Shown here piece after piece: positions 7,916-16,414 of a stretch of DNA of 64,000 bases (position 1 is its first letter; the number at the start of each line of letters is the position of its first letter). Origin of the DNA: Algoriphagus lacus (GTDB taxonomy: Bacteria; Bacteroidota; Bacteroidia; Cytophagales; Cyclobacteriaceae); NCBI RefSeq assembly GCF_003583985.1, contig NZ_QXML01000003.1, positions 363,779-427,778 of the forward strand, given 5' to 3'. The notes under the pieces were generated by a model. The model was not told the origin of the DNA. It was given only the letters and a program-made list of their open reading frames with translations, and ran no database searches. The position numbers were made by a program, and so were the translations under genes.

Positions 7916-9046
7916 ATGAAGTTTACTTTAGGTAAAAAAGATACCCAAACCAAAGCCCGGACAGGCACACTCATTACTGACCATGGGGACATTCAAACCC
8001 CGATTTTTATGCCAGTCGGCACAGCAGCTACAGTAAAAGCCGTTCATCAGCGTGAACTAAAAGACGATATCAAAGCTCAAATCATCTTAGGCAATACCTA
8101 TCACTTGTATCTCCGTCCGGGGTTGGATATTCTGGAAAAAGCTGGTGGACTTCATAAATTTAATGGCTGGGATAGACCGATTTTGACTGACAGCGGGGGA
8201 TACCAGGTTTTTTCCCTTGCCGGAACCCGCAAAATCAAAGAAGAGGGAGTCATGTTCAAGTCACATATTGATGGCTCCAAGCATGAGTTTACTCCCGAAA
8301 ATGTCATGGATATCCAGCGCACCATCGGGGCAGATATCATCATGGCGTTTGACGAGTGCACCCCATATCCCTGTGAGTACGGTTATGCCCGCAATTCCAT
8401 GGAATTAACCCATCGTTGGTTAAAGCGGTGTATTAATCGGTTCGATACCACAGAAGGCAAATATGGTTACAGTCAAACGCTCTTTCCCATCGTTCAGGGT
8501 TCCGTCTACAAGGATTTGCGAAAGCAAAGTGCAGAATTCATTGCTTCCTGTGACCGGGAAGGCAACGCGATAGGCGGTCTGTCTGTTGGCGAACCTGCCG
8601 AAATGATGTATGAAATGACCGAACTGGTGACGGATATTTTACCTTCTGACAAACCGCGCTACCTGATGGGAGTCGGAACTCCAGCCAACATTTTGGAGTG
8701 TATTGCCTTAGGCGTGGACATGTTTGACTGTGTGATGCCTACCCGCAATGCTCGGAATGGAATGCTTTTCACCTCTGAGGGAATCATCAACATTCGGAAT
8801 GAAAAATGGAAGGATGATTTCAATCCCATCGATCCGGCGATTGGAAATTACGCCAGTACCTTTTATTCCAAGGCATATTTACGGCACTTGACCATATCCA
8901 AAGAGATCCTCGCCGCACAGATTGCAAGTATTCACAACCTTGCCTTTTACCTTTGGCTGGTAGGACAGGCACGGGAACATATCCTTGCGGGTGACTTTGG
9001 CGTATGGAAAGACCACATGGTCAAAAAAGTGAGCACCCGACTCTGA
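7916..9046 (+). CDS. tgt: tRNA-guanine transglycosylase (queuine/preQ1 tRNA-ribosyltransferase)
   Basis: A 376-residue Tgt, exchanging guanine 34 of Asp/Asn/His/Tyr tRNAs for preQ1. Family motifs are intact: TDSGGYQ (D92), the substrate-pocket region IVQGSVY, GGLSVGE at 220-226, and GVDMFDCVMPTRNAR with the nucleophile-bearing DMFD at 268-271. The C-terminal SIHN histidine (H340) is present, but the three zinc-ligand cysteines of the C-x-C-x2-C motif are missing: the aligned stretch reads IGNYASTFYSKAYLRHL from residue 309. The protein is otherwise full length with no sign of decay, so this is a substitution and not a truncation. The start gives MKFTLGKKDT. Confidence 0.95.
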   Translation: MKFTLGKKDTQTKARTGTLITDHGDIQTPIFMPVGTAATVKAVHQRELKDDIKAQIILGNTYHLYLRPGLDILEKAGGLHKFNGWDRPILTDSGGYQVFSLAGTRKIKEEGVMFKSHIDGSKHEFTPENVMDIQRTIGADIIMAFDECTPYPCEYGYARNSMELTHRWLKRCINRFDTTEGKYGYSQTLFPIVQGSVYKDLRKQSAEFIASCDREGNAIGGLSVGEPAEMMYEMTELVTDILPSDKPRYLMGVGTPANILECIALGVDMFDCVMPTRNARNGMLFTSEGIINIRNEKWKDDFNPIDPAIGNYASTFYSKAYLRHLTISKEILAAQIASIHNLAFYLWLVGQAREHILAGDFGVWKDHMVKKVSTRL

Positions 9047-9047
9047 T

Positions 9048-10121
9048 ATGAAGATTCTCGACAAACTGATCATAAAGGAATTTCTGAAGACCTACTTTTT
9101 CGTAGTGGTCATGCTGATCCTGATTGTGTTGGTATTGGATTTTACAGAGAAAAATGACGCATACATCCGGAATGACGTCCCCGCCATGGAAATTCTCAAA
9201 TACATGGGGAATTATGGCTTGTATCTCAACAACCTGTTGACGCCTATTACGGTCTTTATCGCGGTCATTTTTATCACTTCCAAAATGGCTGGAAGAACGG
9301 AGATCATTGCAATTCTGAGCTCTGGGGTGAGTTTTATGCGACTGCTTAGGCCTTTTCTTTTTGCGGCGGCGATGATCGGGGCAGTCAGTTTTCTGCTTAA
9401 TGGCTGGGTCCTTCCGGTGGCCACTGCAGGAGTAACTCAGTTCCGAATTACCTACCTGGACAAGGGACAGGCATCCACTGACCCCAATATTCACATCAAA
9501 GTGGGCCCAGATGCCTACGCGTATCTAAAGCGCTTTTATAAATTCAGTAACACGGGATACGATTTTACCTTGGAAGAAATCCGGGATGGTCAGCTTTTGT
9601 CCAAGCTTTCTTCAGACCGAATCCAATGGGATACCACAAAAAATGTCTGGAGACTCGAAAATTGGAGGCTTAGAAAAATTCATGAAAAAGGGGAGGAGTA
9701 TACCGTAGGAAGTGAACTGGACACCATCCTTTCCATTACTCCAGCAGATTTTGACCTGCCTGTCAATCATCACGAAACGCTCAAACTCCCCGAACTGAGT
9801 AAACAGATCAAAATTTTGGAGGAGCGGGGAGCTGATAATGTCAGCTTTTATCGAATTGAGCGCTATGTGCGATTTATGTCGCCGTTTGCCGCTTTGATTT
9901 TGACTTTCATCGGGGTGATCATGTCTGCCCGGAAAACTCGGGGTGGTTCAGGATTCCAGATTGCGATGGGATTTTTGCTTGCGTTCTTTTATATCCTGAT
10001 GTTTATTCTATCCCGAACTTTTGCCGAAAATGGGTCATCTTTCCCGATTTTGGCGGTTTGGATACCCAACATTGTTTTTGCGCTGACTGGTTTGGTGCTT
10101 TACAAAACCGTTCCCCGATAG
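9048..10121 (+). CDS. LptF/LptG-family lipopolysaccharide export permease
   Basis: A 357-residue inner-membrane protein of the YjgP/YjgQ family. It begins with LDKLIIKEFLKTYFFVVVML, and three membrane helices lie in the first about 125 residues. A large periplasmic beta-rich domain follows (about 130-270), then three more helices at the C-terminus (from about 275, containing RYVRFMSPFAALILTFIGV). With LptB and a second permease it would form the ABC transporter that extracts LPS from the inner membrane. The start lies one base after the tgt stop, so the genes are likely co-transcribed. LptF and LptG cannot be told apart from this sequence alone. Confidence 0.9.
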   Translation: MKILDKLIIKEFLKTYFFVVVMLILIVLVLDFTEKNDAYIRNDVPAMEILKYMGNYGLYLNNLLTPITVFIAVIFITSKMAGRTEIIAILSSGVSFMRLLRPFLFAAAMIGAVSFLLNGWVLPVATAGVTQFRITYLDKGQASTDPNIHIKVGPDAYAYLKRFYKFSNTGYDFTLEEIRDGQLLSKLSSDRIQWDTTKNVWRLENWRLRKIHEKGEEYTVGSELDTILSITPADFDLPVNHHETLKLPELSKQIKILEERGADNVSFYRIERYVRFMSPFAALILTFIGVIMSARKTRGGSGFQIAMGFLLAFFYILMFILSRTFAENGSSFPILAVWIPNIVFALTGLVLYKTVPR

Positions 10122-11039
10122 ATGCAAAATCAAGGAACTGTCCGGGATTACCTGATGCTTCATTTCATAGTTATGATTTGGGGAATCACTGCCATCTTGG
10201 GTTTGTTGATAAGCCTCCCGGCCTTGGAATTGGTTTTTTACAGGACCTTGATTGCTGCAATAGGAGTCGCCTTAGTTGCTTTTTTTAGGAAAAAGGAACT
10301 GGTGGTTTCCTTCCCGGAGTTGCTGAAAATCCTGGGAGTGGGAGTTCTGATTTCTCTTCATTGGATATTCTTTTTTTGGTCGGCACGAGTGTCCACAGCT
10401 TCGGTTTGCCTTGCTGGAATGGCGACCACTTCACTCTGGACAGCCTTTGTGGAGCCCATGATCAACAAGACCAAAATCAAGTGGTATGAGGTGGCTTTGG
10501 GACTGATGGTGATATCTGGTCTTCTGGTCATTTTCCAGTTTGAGACGGGATATTGGTTGGGATTGTCCATGGCATTGATCTCGGCATTGCTAAGCGCCTT
10601 GTTTTCGGTCTTCAATGGCCGTCTAACATTGCGCCACAATCCCTATCAAATTACCTTTTATGAAATGGGTGCGGCGAGTCTTTTTGCGCTCCTGTTTATG
10701 CCGATTTATGCGGAATTTCTGACTGATGGGCAACCTATCCAATGGGCTTGGAAAGGGAATGATTGGTTTTGGATGCTGATCTTGAGTGGTGTTTGTACTG
10801 TTTATGCCTTTTCAGTATCAGTGGAGCTAATGAAGCGATTGAGTGTTTTCACCTTGAATCTGACAATCAATTTGGAGCCTGTTTACGGGATAGTTTTGGC
10901 GGTATTGATTTTTGGGGAAAAGGAAAAAATGACGCCCCAGTTTTATTTGGGCACGCTGATCATCCTGATATCCGTGCTTATTTATCCGGTGTTGAATTAT
11001 TGGAACAAGCGAAGGAAAGCAATTCGTACAATTGATTGA
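10122..11039 (+). CDS. EamA/DMT-family transporter
   Basis: A 305-residue integral membrane protein with about ten hydrophobic segments, arranged as two EamA-type repeats (roughly 8-125 and 145-290) of the drug/metabolite transporter superfamily. Typical pieces are the N-terminal MIWGITAILG, FFWSARVSTASVCLAG, and the C-terminal repeat NLEPVYGIVLAVLIFGEK. The substrate is unknown; members export amino acids or other small metabolites. The ATG follows directly after the stop of the permease gene, so it is probably the last gene of the tgt operon. Confidence 0.88.
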   Translation: MQNQGTVRDYLMLHFIVMIWGITAILGLLISLPALELVFYRTLIAAIGVALVAFFRKKELVVSFPELLKILGVGVLISLHWIFFFWSARVSTASVCLAGMATTSLWTAFVEPMINKTKIKWYEVALGLMVISGLLVIFQFETGYWLGLSMALISALLSALFSVFNGRLTLRHNPYQITFYEMGAASLFALLFMPIYAEFLTDGQPIQWAWKGNDWFWMLILSGVCTVYAFSVSVELMKRLSVFTLNLTINLEPVYGIVLAVLIFGEKEKMTPQFYLGTLIILISVLIYPVLNYWNKRRKAIRTID

Positions 11040-11048
11040 GTTCTTTTT

Positions 11049-11855
11049 TCAGAGCTCAGATTCAAAGACAAAATAGGAATCTTTCCAAGTGATAGGTTCC
11101 GGCTTTTGATCAAAAAGTCCAAAAACAGATGAGCCAGAACCGGACATGGCTGAGTAATACGAACCCGCTTCATACATCTTTGCCTTGATTTGGGCGATTT
11201 CCGGATGGTTTTTGAAAATGCTCGGTTCGAAGTCATTTACTAACTCTGCTTTCCAACGGTTTCTGTCCTGAAGTATTTCTTCAAGATTTCCTTTCGGTGC
11301 AGAAGGAGTGACTCCGGAGTAGGCCTCTTTGGTGCCAACGTGGATTCCCGGATTGATAAGAATGATCCAAGTTCCTTTTAAATCAAGAGATATGGGATCC
11401 AAAATTTCACCTCTGCCTCGGGCGATTTTCGGGGTGTTTTCGATGAAAAACGGACAGTCACTACCCAACTGAGCGGCATATTCCTCTAGGAAAAAATCAT
11501 CCAAGTGCAAGTCAAAAAGATTGTTCATCAACTTGAGGGCAAAAGCACCATCCGATGAGCCGCCGCCCAATCCTGCTCCCATTGGGATATTTTTGTGAAG
11601 GTGAATGGCCAAATTAGGCAGACCGGGAAAGTCCTTCTTCAAAACCTTTTCAGCTTTCAGGATCAGGTTGTCTTTAGGGTCCCCGGGGATTTCCAATCCT
11701 GTGGAATTCCACGAAGGCTTTTTATCCAAGATCATTTCTAAGGCATCACAAAGTGGGATGGGCACCATGCAAGTTTCAATTTCGTGATATCCGTCTTTCC
11801 GTTTGGAAGTGATATGAAGACCGAGGTTGATTTTTGCGTTGGGGAAGGAGAGCAT
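11049..11855 (-). CDS. ispE: 4-diphosphocytidyl-2-C-methyl-D-erythritol kinase
   Basis: A 268-residue GHMP kinase of the non-mevalonate isoprenoid pathway, phosphorylating the 2-hydroxyl of CDP-methylerythritol. It shows PNAKINLGLHI (catalytic-region lysine K8), GYHEIETCM, the ATP-binding glycine-rich motif GAGLGGGSSD at 93-102, GSDCPFF (D133), and the C-terminal MSGSGSSVFG. It is convergent with the EamA gene, with only nine bases between their ends. Confidence 0.96.
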   Translation of the reverse strand: MLSFPNAKINLGLHITSKRKDGYHEIETCMVPIPLCDALEMILDKKPSWNSTGLEIPGDPKDNLILKAEKVLKKDFPGLPNLAIHLHKNIPMGAGLGGGSSDGAFALKLMNNLFDLHLDDFFLEEYAAQLGSDCPFFIENTPKIARGRGEILDPISLDLKGTWIILINPGIHVGTKEAYSGVTPSAPKGNLEEILQDRNRWKAELVNDFEPSIFKNHPEIAQIKAKMYEAGSYYSAMSGSGSSVFGLFDQKPEPITWKDSYFVFESEL

Positions 11856-11874
11856 TAATTCGGATGTATTTTGA

Positions 11875-11882
11875 CAAAATTA
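11875..11882 (-). promoter_or_regulatory. Candidate -7 element of ispE
   Basis: TAATTTTG on the minus strand, 19 bases before the ispE start codon, matches TAnnTTTG. A TTTC lies 18 bp further upstream as a possible -33 element. Confidence 0.45.
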
Positions 11883-12174
11883 AGTGAATTCTGCTCAGTA
11901 GAAATTCTTAAGCTCACTTTGAAAAATCCCTAATGAATCTCATGAATTTTAAAATTATGGCAGCATATCATTTTTTTTCTTAAATAAAAGAGAATAATTT
12001 TTGAAAAAATTTGAATGAAGCAAAAATCAATACAAAATTTCGGAAAGTGTGTCAAAAAGATCAGTTTTTAAAAAATTGATTTTGAATTATTTGAAAAAAA
12101 AGAATAAAGTATTGCAAAAAATATTTTTATCCAATTTTATTATCTGTATTGGAGTCTTTGGATAGAATTAAATA
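11883..12174. other. AT-rich stretch upstream of the ilv-leu leader
   Basis: No gene is seen here. The DNA is markedly A+T-rich compared with the coding regions, with many A and T tracts between about 11960 and 12145. It ends where the candidate promoter of the branched-chain amino acid operon begins, and may act as an UP-like or curved upstream element; this is inference. Confidence 0.4.
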
Positions 12175-12205
12175 TTGTAAGTCTCAGGTTTGAGCTTTAA
12201 TATTG
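12175..12205 (+). promoter_or_regulatory. Candidate promoter of the ilv-leu operon
   Basis: TTGT (12175-12178), a 19-bp spacer and TAATATTG (12198-12205) resemble TTTG-N19-TAnnTTTG with one mismatch in each box. Transcription would begin near 12212, about 36 bases before the leader peptide start. Confidence 0.35.
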
Positions 12206-12247
12206 TCATGTGATTCGACACCGAAGCATCTACTCTCAAACCACGCT

Positions 12248-12304
12248 ATGTATCCATTGGTCGTCCTGCTAAGCTTTATTATTCTCATCGGATTTTCGAA
12301 GTGA
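12248..12304 (+). CDS. Leader peptide of the branched-chain amino acid operon
   Basis: An 18-codon open frame encoding MYPLVVLLSFIILIGFSK. Nine of 18 residues are Leu, Val or Ile, and they sit in two blocks (4-8 and 11-14). It lies directly before an antiterminator/terminator hairpin pair and 80 bases before ilvD. This is the composition and placement expected for a transcription-attenuation leader: with scarce charged Leu, Val or Ile tRNAs, a ribosome would pause on these codons. The stop codon overlaps the first strand of the antiterminator, so a ribosome reaching the end would mask it. The peptide itself probably has no other function. Confidence 0.85.
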   Translation: MYPLVVLLSFIILIGFSK

Positions 12305-12351
12305 GGCACTAGACCATTATAATCCAGTATATAAAATCTAAAGTGCCTCAC
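12301..12351 (+). promoter_or_regulatory. Antiterminator hairpin of the ilv-leu attenuator
   Basis: GTGAGGCAC (12301-12309) is perfectly complementary to GTGCCTCAC (12343-12351). The second strand is also the left arm of the terminator stem, so the two structures exclude each other. The first strand begins at the last codon of the leader peptide. Confidence 0.82.
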
Positions 12352-12371
12352 TGAACTGAGGCACTTTTTTT
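12340..12371 (+). terminator. Attenuator terminator before ilvD
   Basis: An 11-bp perfect stem (AAAGTGCCTCA / TGAGGCACTTT) with a 6-nt loop CTGAAC runs into seven T residues. It lies 13 bases before the ilvD start codon, so it can only act as a conditional terminator of the operon. Confidence 0.9.
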
Positions 12372-12384
12372 ATTTACCAGCACT

Positions 12385-14073
12385 ATGACCCAGAACAATC
12401 TTAAAAAGTACAGTTGGGAAATCAGCGACAACGACGAACATCCAGCGGGTAAAGCCATGCTTTACGCCACAGGTATGAGCGATAAAAAGATGAAACAGCC
12501 TTTTGTAGGGATAGCGAGTTGCGGCTATGAAAGTAATCCCTGCAATATGCACCTAAATGACCTTGCCGGTCTGATCAAACAATCCTCCCAGGAATATGAT
12601 CTGACCGGTTTGGTTTTTAATACCATCGGTATTTCTGACGGAACCTCCATGGGAACGCTCGGAATGCGCTATTCATTGGTATCCAGAGAGATCATCGCAG
12701 ACTCTATCGAATCATTCATTTTAGGCCATTCTTTTGACTCCTGTATTGCTGTGGCGGGTTGCGACAAGAATATGCCCGGTGCCATCATCGGAATGCTTCG
12801 AATCAACCGGCCTGCGATCATGGTCTATGGGGGTACAATTGCATCTGGCCTTTACAAAGGAGAAAAACTCAATATCGTTTCTGCTTTCGAAGCCTTTGGA
12901 AAGAAAATCCAAGGAACCATCACTGAAGAAGACTATGACGGAGTGATCCGAAATGCTTGTCCAGGTGCTGGAGCATGTGGTGGAATGTACACCGCCAACA
13001 CCATGTCATCGGCAATTGAGGCGATGGGAATGTCTTTGCCATATTCGGCTTCTTTTCCTGCCAATTCTCCTGAAAAGCTCCGGGAATGCAGAGAAGTCAA
13101 CCAATACATTCGAATTCTCCTGGAAAAGGATATCAAACCCAAAGATATCATCACTCGGAAAAGCATAGAAAATGCAGTTAGGGTGGCCATTGCTTTGGGA
13201 GGAAGTACCAATGCCGTACTTCATATCCTGGCGATTTCACGCACCGCTGGAGTGGATTTTACTCTTCAGGATTTCAAAGAGCTGAATTCAAAGACTCCGA
13301 TGATCGGAGATTTCAAGCCTTCCGGCAAATACCTCATGGAGGATCTTCATGAGCAGGGAGGTTTGCCTGCGTTTATGAAATACTTTCTGGACAAAGGCTA
13401 CCTACACGGAGACTGTATGACAGTGACCGGTAAAACCGTGGCTGAGAATCTTCAAAATATCCAACCGATTGTCCCTTCCAAAGTCAATGTGATCCATCCC
13501 ATTGAATCACCGATCAAGGAAACAGGTCATTTGTGTATCCTTTCCGGCAATCTTGCTCCGGAAGGCGCAGTAGCCAAAATCACCGGAAAAGAAGGACGCT
13601 TATTTACTGGGCCAGCTCGGGTTTTTGATTCCGAATTGGAGGCAAACAATGCCATCCGCGACCACCAAGTCAAAGCTGGCGATGTGGTGGTAATCCGAAA
13701 TGTCGGTCCAAAAGGAGCTCCTGGTATGCCTGAAATGCTCAAGCCAACCTCAATGATTATCGGTGCAGGTTTAGGCTCAGATGTGGCATTGATTACAGAT
13801 GGTCGATTCTCGGGAGGTACTCATGGGTTTGTGGTCGGACATGTGACTCCTGAAGCTTGGTGTGGAGGCCCTATTGGATTGCTTAAAGATGGAGACCTAA
13901 TCACCATCGACACAGACAATCAAGGGCTGAGCGTGCAAGTGAGTGAGGAAGAATTTGCGGAACGGAAAAAATCCTGGTCTCCCAAAGTCATCGAAGGGCT
14001 TCAGGGGACTCTCAAAAAATATAATAAACTCGTGGCGACCGCATCTGAAGGTTGCGTAACCGATAAATTCTAA
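12385..14073 (+). CDS. ilvD: Dihydroxy-acid dehydratase
   Basis: A 562-residue cytosolic iron-sulfur dehydratase that converts 2,3-dihydroxy-isovalerate and 2,3-dihydroxy-3-methylvalerate to the 2-oxo acids. Candidate cluster cysteines are C53 (SNPCNMH), C126 (GCDKNMPG) and C198 ([15 protein letters not shown]); K128 in the CDKNMP motif is the usual modified lysine. The C-terminal [15 protein letters not shown] and SPEAW-like [11 protein letters not shown] are typical. It is the first structural gene of the operon and lies behind the attenuator. Confidence 0.97.
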   Translation: MTQNNLKKYSWEISDNDEHPAGKAMLYATGMSDKKMKQPFVGIASCGYESNPCNMHLNDLAGLIKQSSQEYDLTGLVFNTIGISDGTSMGTLGMRYSLVSREIIADSIESFILGHSFDSCIAVAGCDKNMPGAIIGMLRINRPAIMVYGGTIASGLYKGEKLNIVSAFEAFGKKIQGTITEEDYDGVIRNACPGAGACGGMYTANTMSSAIEAMGMSLPYSASFPANSPEKLRECREVNQYIRILLEKDIKPKDIITRKSIENAVRVAIALGGSTNAVLHILAISRTAGVDFTLQDFKELNSKTPMIGDFKPSGKYLMEDLHEQGGLPAFMKYFLDKGYLHGDCMTVTGKTVAENLQNIQPIVPSKVNVIHPIESPIKETGHLCILSGNLAPEGAVAKITGKEGRLFTGPARVFDSELEANNAIRDHQVKAGDVVVIRNVGPKGAPGMPEMLKPTSMIIGAGLGSDVALITDGRFSGGTHGFVVGHVTPEAWCGGPIGLLKDGDLITIDTDNQGLSVQVSEEEFAERKKSWSPKVIEGLQGTLKKYNKLVATASEGCVTDKF

Positions 14074-14077
14074 GCCT

Positions 14078-15772
14078 ATGAAGGACATGATGATAAGAGG
14101 AGCGGACATCGTGGTTCGTTCACTGATCGCGGAGCAGGCAGAAATCATATTTGGCTATCCAGGCGGTGCAATCATGCCGGTGTACGATGCCTTGTATGAT
14201 TATCATGATCAGGTAAGGCACGTTCTAACCCGTCATGAGCAAGGAGCGATCCATGCAGCACAGGGCTATGCGCGCGTTTCCGGCAAAGTCGGAGTCTGCA
14301 TCGCTACATCCGGTCCGGGAGCAACCAATTTGATTACTGGACTTGCGGACGCCCAGATCGACAGCACTCCATTGGTGTGCATCACAGGTCAAGTGGCGGC
14401 TCACTTGTTGGGCACGGATGCATTTCAGGAAACTGACGTGGTAGGTATTTCCATGCCAGGAACGAAGTGGAATATTCAGGTTCGCAGAGTAGAGGACATT
14501 GCTCCGGCCATCGCAAAGGGATTTTACATCGCCCGTTCAGGAAGACCCGGGCCAGTTTTGATTGACATTACAAAAAATGCCCAAACGGATTTCGGCGAGT
14601 TCAATTATGTGCCATGCTTGGGATTCAGATCCTATAAAACGCACATTCCAGTTGAAACCACACAGGTGAAGCAAGCCGCTGAGTTGATTAACAAGGCTGA
14701 GCGTCCCTACTTGCTTTTCGGTCAGGGAGTAATTTTGGGAAAAGCAGAAGCTGAGCTGAAGTTTTTCCTCGATAAATCAGGCATTCCGGCCGCTTCCACA
14801 CTTTTGGGTTCAGGAGCTTTGACACAGGACCACCCCAACTATGTCGGAAAGCTTGGTATGCATGGAAATTATGCCCCAAATCTTTTGACCAATCAGTGCG
14901 ATGTTTTGATTGCTGTTGGGATGCGATTTGATGATCGGGTTACCGGAGACTTGAAGCGCTATGCAAAGCAGGCCAAAGTAATCCACTTAGAATTGGATGC
15001 TGCCGAAATCAACAAAAATGTGAAGGCCACAGTAGCAGTTCAAGGGGATTGTCGGGAGAGTCTTGCCATGCTTACCGAGGCAATAGAAGCCAAAAAGCAT
15101 GACGATTGGATGGCTCGATTCAGGGAATTGGAGCAGCAGGAAAAAGCAGCTGTGGTTCAGCACGACCTTACGCCAACCAAAGCCGGTCTGACTATGGGTG
15201 AAGTCATTCACCAGATCAATCAATACAAGGCAGATGACGCCATTTTGGTGACCGATGTAGGTCAGCATCAAATGATCGCCTGGAGATATTTCAATTACAA
15301 AAAGCCAAGAACTCAGGTGACATCCGGAGGTTTGGGAACGATGGGATTTGCATTGCCTGCAGCTCTCGGAGCTCAACTGCATGACTATTCCCGTCAAGTA
15401 ATTTGCGTGGTAGGAGATGGGGGAATCCAGATGACCATTCAGGAGTTGGGCACCATCATGCAGACAAAAGCACCGGTGAAAATTGTCCTGTTGAACAACA
15501 ATTACCTGGGCATGGTGCGTCAGTGGCAGCAAATGTTCTTTGACAAACGATACTCTTTCACCGAATTGGACAATCCGGATTTTATCAAAATCGCGGAAGC
15601 CTACAACATCAAATCTCAAAAAGTAACCGAACGAGTTGACCTACAGGAAGCCATCGAAGACATGTTGATTCATGACGGACCGTTCTTTCTGGAGGTGGTT
15701 GTCGAAAAAGAAGACAATGTATTCCCAATGATCGCCACCGGCTGTTCGGTAGAGGAGGTCAGACTTAGTTAA
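14078..15772 (+). CDS. ilvB: Acetolactate synthase large (catalytic) subunit
   Basis: A 564-residue thiamine-diphosphate enzyme forming acetolactate or acetohydroxybutyrate. The N-terminal pyrimidine-binding domain has FGYPGGAIMPVYDAL and the catalytic glutamate E54 in RHEQGAIHAAQGYAR. Motifs for FAD/herbicide-type AHAS follow (LGTDAFQETDVVGI). The C-terminal ThDP motif runs from GDGGIQMTIQEL to NNNYLGMVRQW. It works with the ilvN product. Four bases separate it from ilvD. Confidence 0.97.
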   Translation: MKDMMIRGADIVVRSLIAEQAEIIFGYPGGAIMPVYDALYDYHDQVRHVLTRHEQGAIHAAQGYARVSGKVGVCIATSGPGATNLITGLADAQIDSTPLVCITGQVAAHLLGTDAFQETDVVGISMPGTKWNIQVRRVEDIAPAIAKGFYIARSGRPGPVLIDITKNAQTDFGEFNYVPCLGFRSYKTHIPVETTQVKQAAELINKAERPYLLFGQGVILGKAEAELKFFLDKSGIPAASTLLGSGALTQDHPNYVGKLGMHGNYAPNLLTNQCDVLIAVGMRFDDRVTGDLKRYAKQAKVIHLELDAAEINKNVKATVAVQGDCRESLAMLTEAIEAKKHDDWMARFRELEQQEKAAVVQHDLTPTKAGLTMGEVIHQINQYKADDAILVTDVGQHQMIAWRYFNYKKPRTQVTSGGLGTMGFALPAALGAQLHDYSRQVICVVGDGGIQMTIQELGTIMQTKAPVKIVLLNNNYLGMVRQWQQMFFDKRYSFTELDNPDFIKIAEAYNIKSQKVTERVDLQEAIEDMLIHDGPFFLEVVVEKEDNVFPMIATGCSVEEVRLS

Positions 15773-15781
15773 CTCAAACCT

Positions 15782-15868
15782 ATGAAATCGAGGGTGAGTA
15801 GGAGTCTCACACAGTGGGTAGATTATCAGCCATTGGAGATTCTATTTGACCTTAAAAAACACTTATAA
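15782..15868 (+). CDS. Possible 28-codon small protein between ilvB and ilvN
   Basis: An ATG 10 bases after the ilvB stop opens a frame of 28 codons beginning MKSRVSRSLTQW and ending just before the ilvN start. I recognise no homology. It fills the only gap of about 100 bases inside the first half of the operon, so it could be a small protein, a translational spacer or chance. It also contains a weak hairpin (GTGAG...CTCAC, 15794-15810). Confidence 0.2.
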   Translation: MKSRVSRSLTQWVDYQPLEILFDLKKHL

Positions 15869-15872
15869 ACAG

Positions 15873-16373
15873 ATGAAACGTTACACCATTTTCGTCATTA
15901 CTGAGAATTTCATTGGAATTCTCAACCGGATCACGATCATTTTTACCCGTCGTGGAATCAACATTGATGCGCTGACCGCCTCCGAAAGTCGGATTCCGGG
16001 GATTCATCGGATCACTATCGAGGTTACAGTCAATGAGGATACCGTCATTCAGCTGGTAAATCAGATTGAGAAAATCATTGATGTGATTAAGGCTTTCTAT
16101 CACGAAGATGAAGGGGTAGTGTATCAGGAGATTGCCCTTTACAAAATCCCTGTTTCCCGATTGGACGGAGGCTTGGAGAAAATCATCCGACAGCATAATG
16201 CGAAAATCATCGCAGCAGAGCCGGATTTTGTCGTCCTCGAACTCACGGGGCACAAAGAGCAAACTCAGGAGTTGCTGGAAATTCTCAAAGGCTATGGGCT
16301 TTTGGAATTTGCCCGGTCAGGCCGCGTGGCTGTAGCCAAGCGGATGCTCACCATCGACAGTTACGTCAAGTAA
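15873..16373 (+). CDS. ilvN: Acetolactate synthase small (regulatory) subunit
   Basis: A 166-residue regulatory partner of IlvB. An N-terminal ACT domain (KRYTIFVITENFIGILNRIT, then RRGINIDALTASES) is followed by the ALS small-subunit C-terminal domain (LYKIPVSR, then the AEPDFVVLELTG segment). I chose the ATG giving MKRYTIF because the nine codons upstream lie outside the family. ACT domains in this family bind valine or leucine for feedback control, and the residues around the glycine-rich turn are present. Confidence 0.93.
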   Translation: MKRYTIFVITENFIGILNRITIIFTRRGINIDALTASESRIPGIHRITIEVTVNEDTVIQLVNQIEKIIDVIKAFYHEDEGVVYQEIALYKIPVSRLDGGLEKIIRQHNAKIIAAEPDFVVLELTGHKEQTQELLEILKGYGLLEFARSGRVAVAKRMLTIDSYVK

Positions 16374-16414
16374 AATCTCAACCCAAGCAATAACAAACTA
16401 TTAAATCTAAGATC

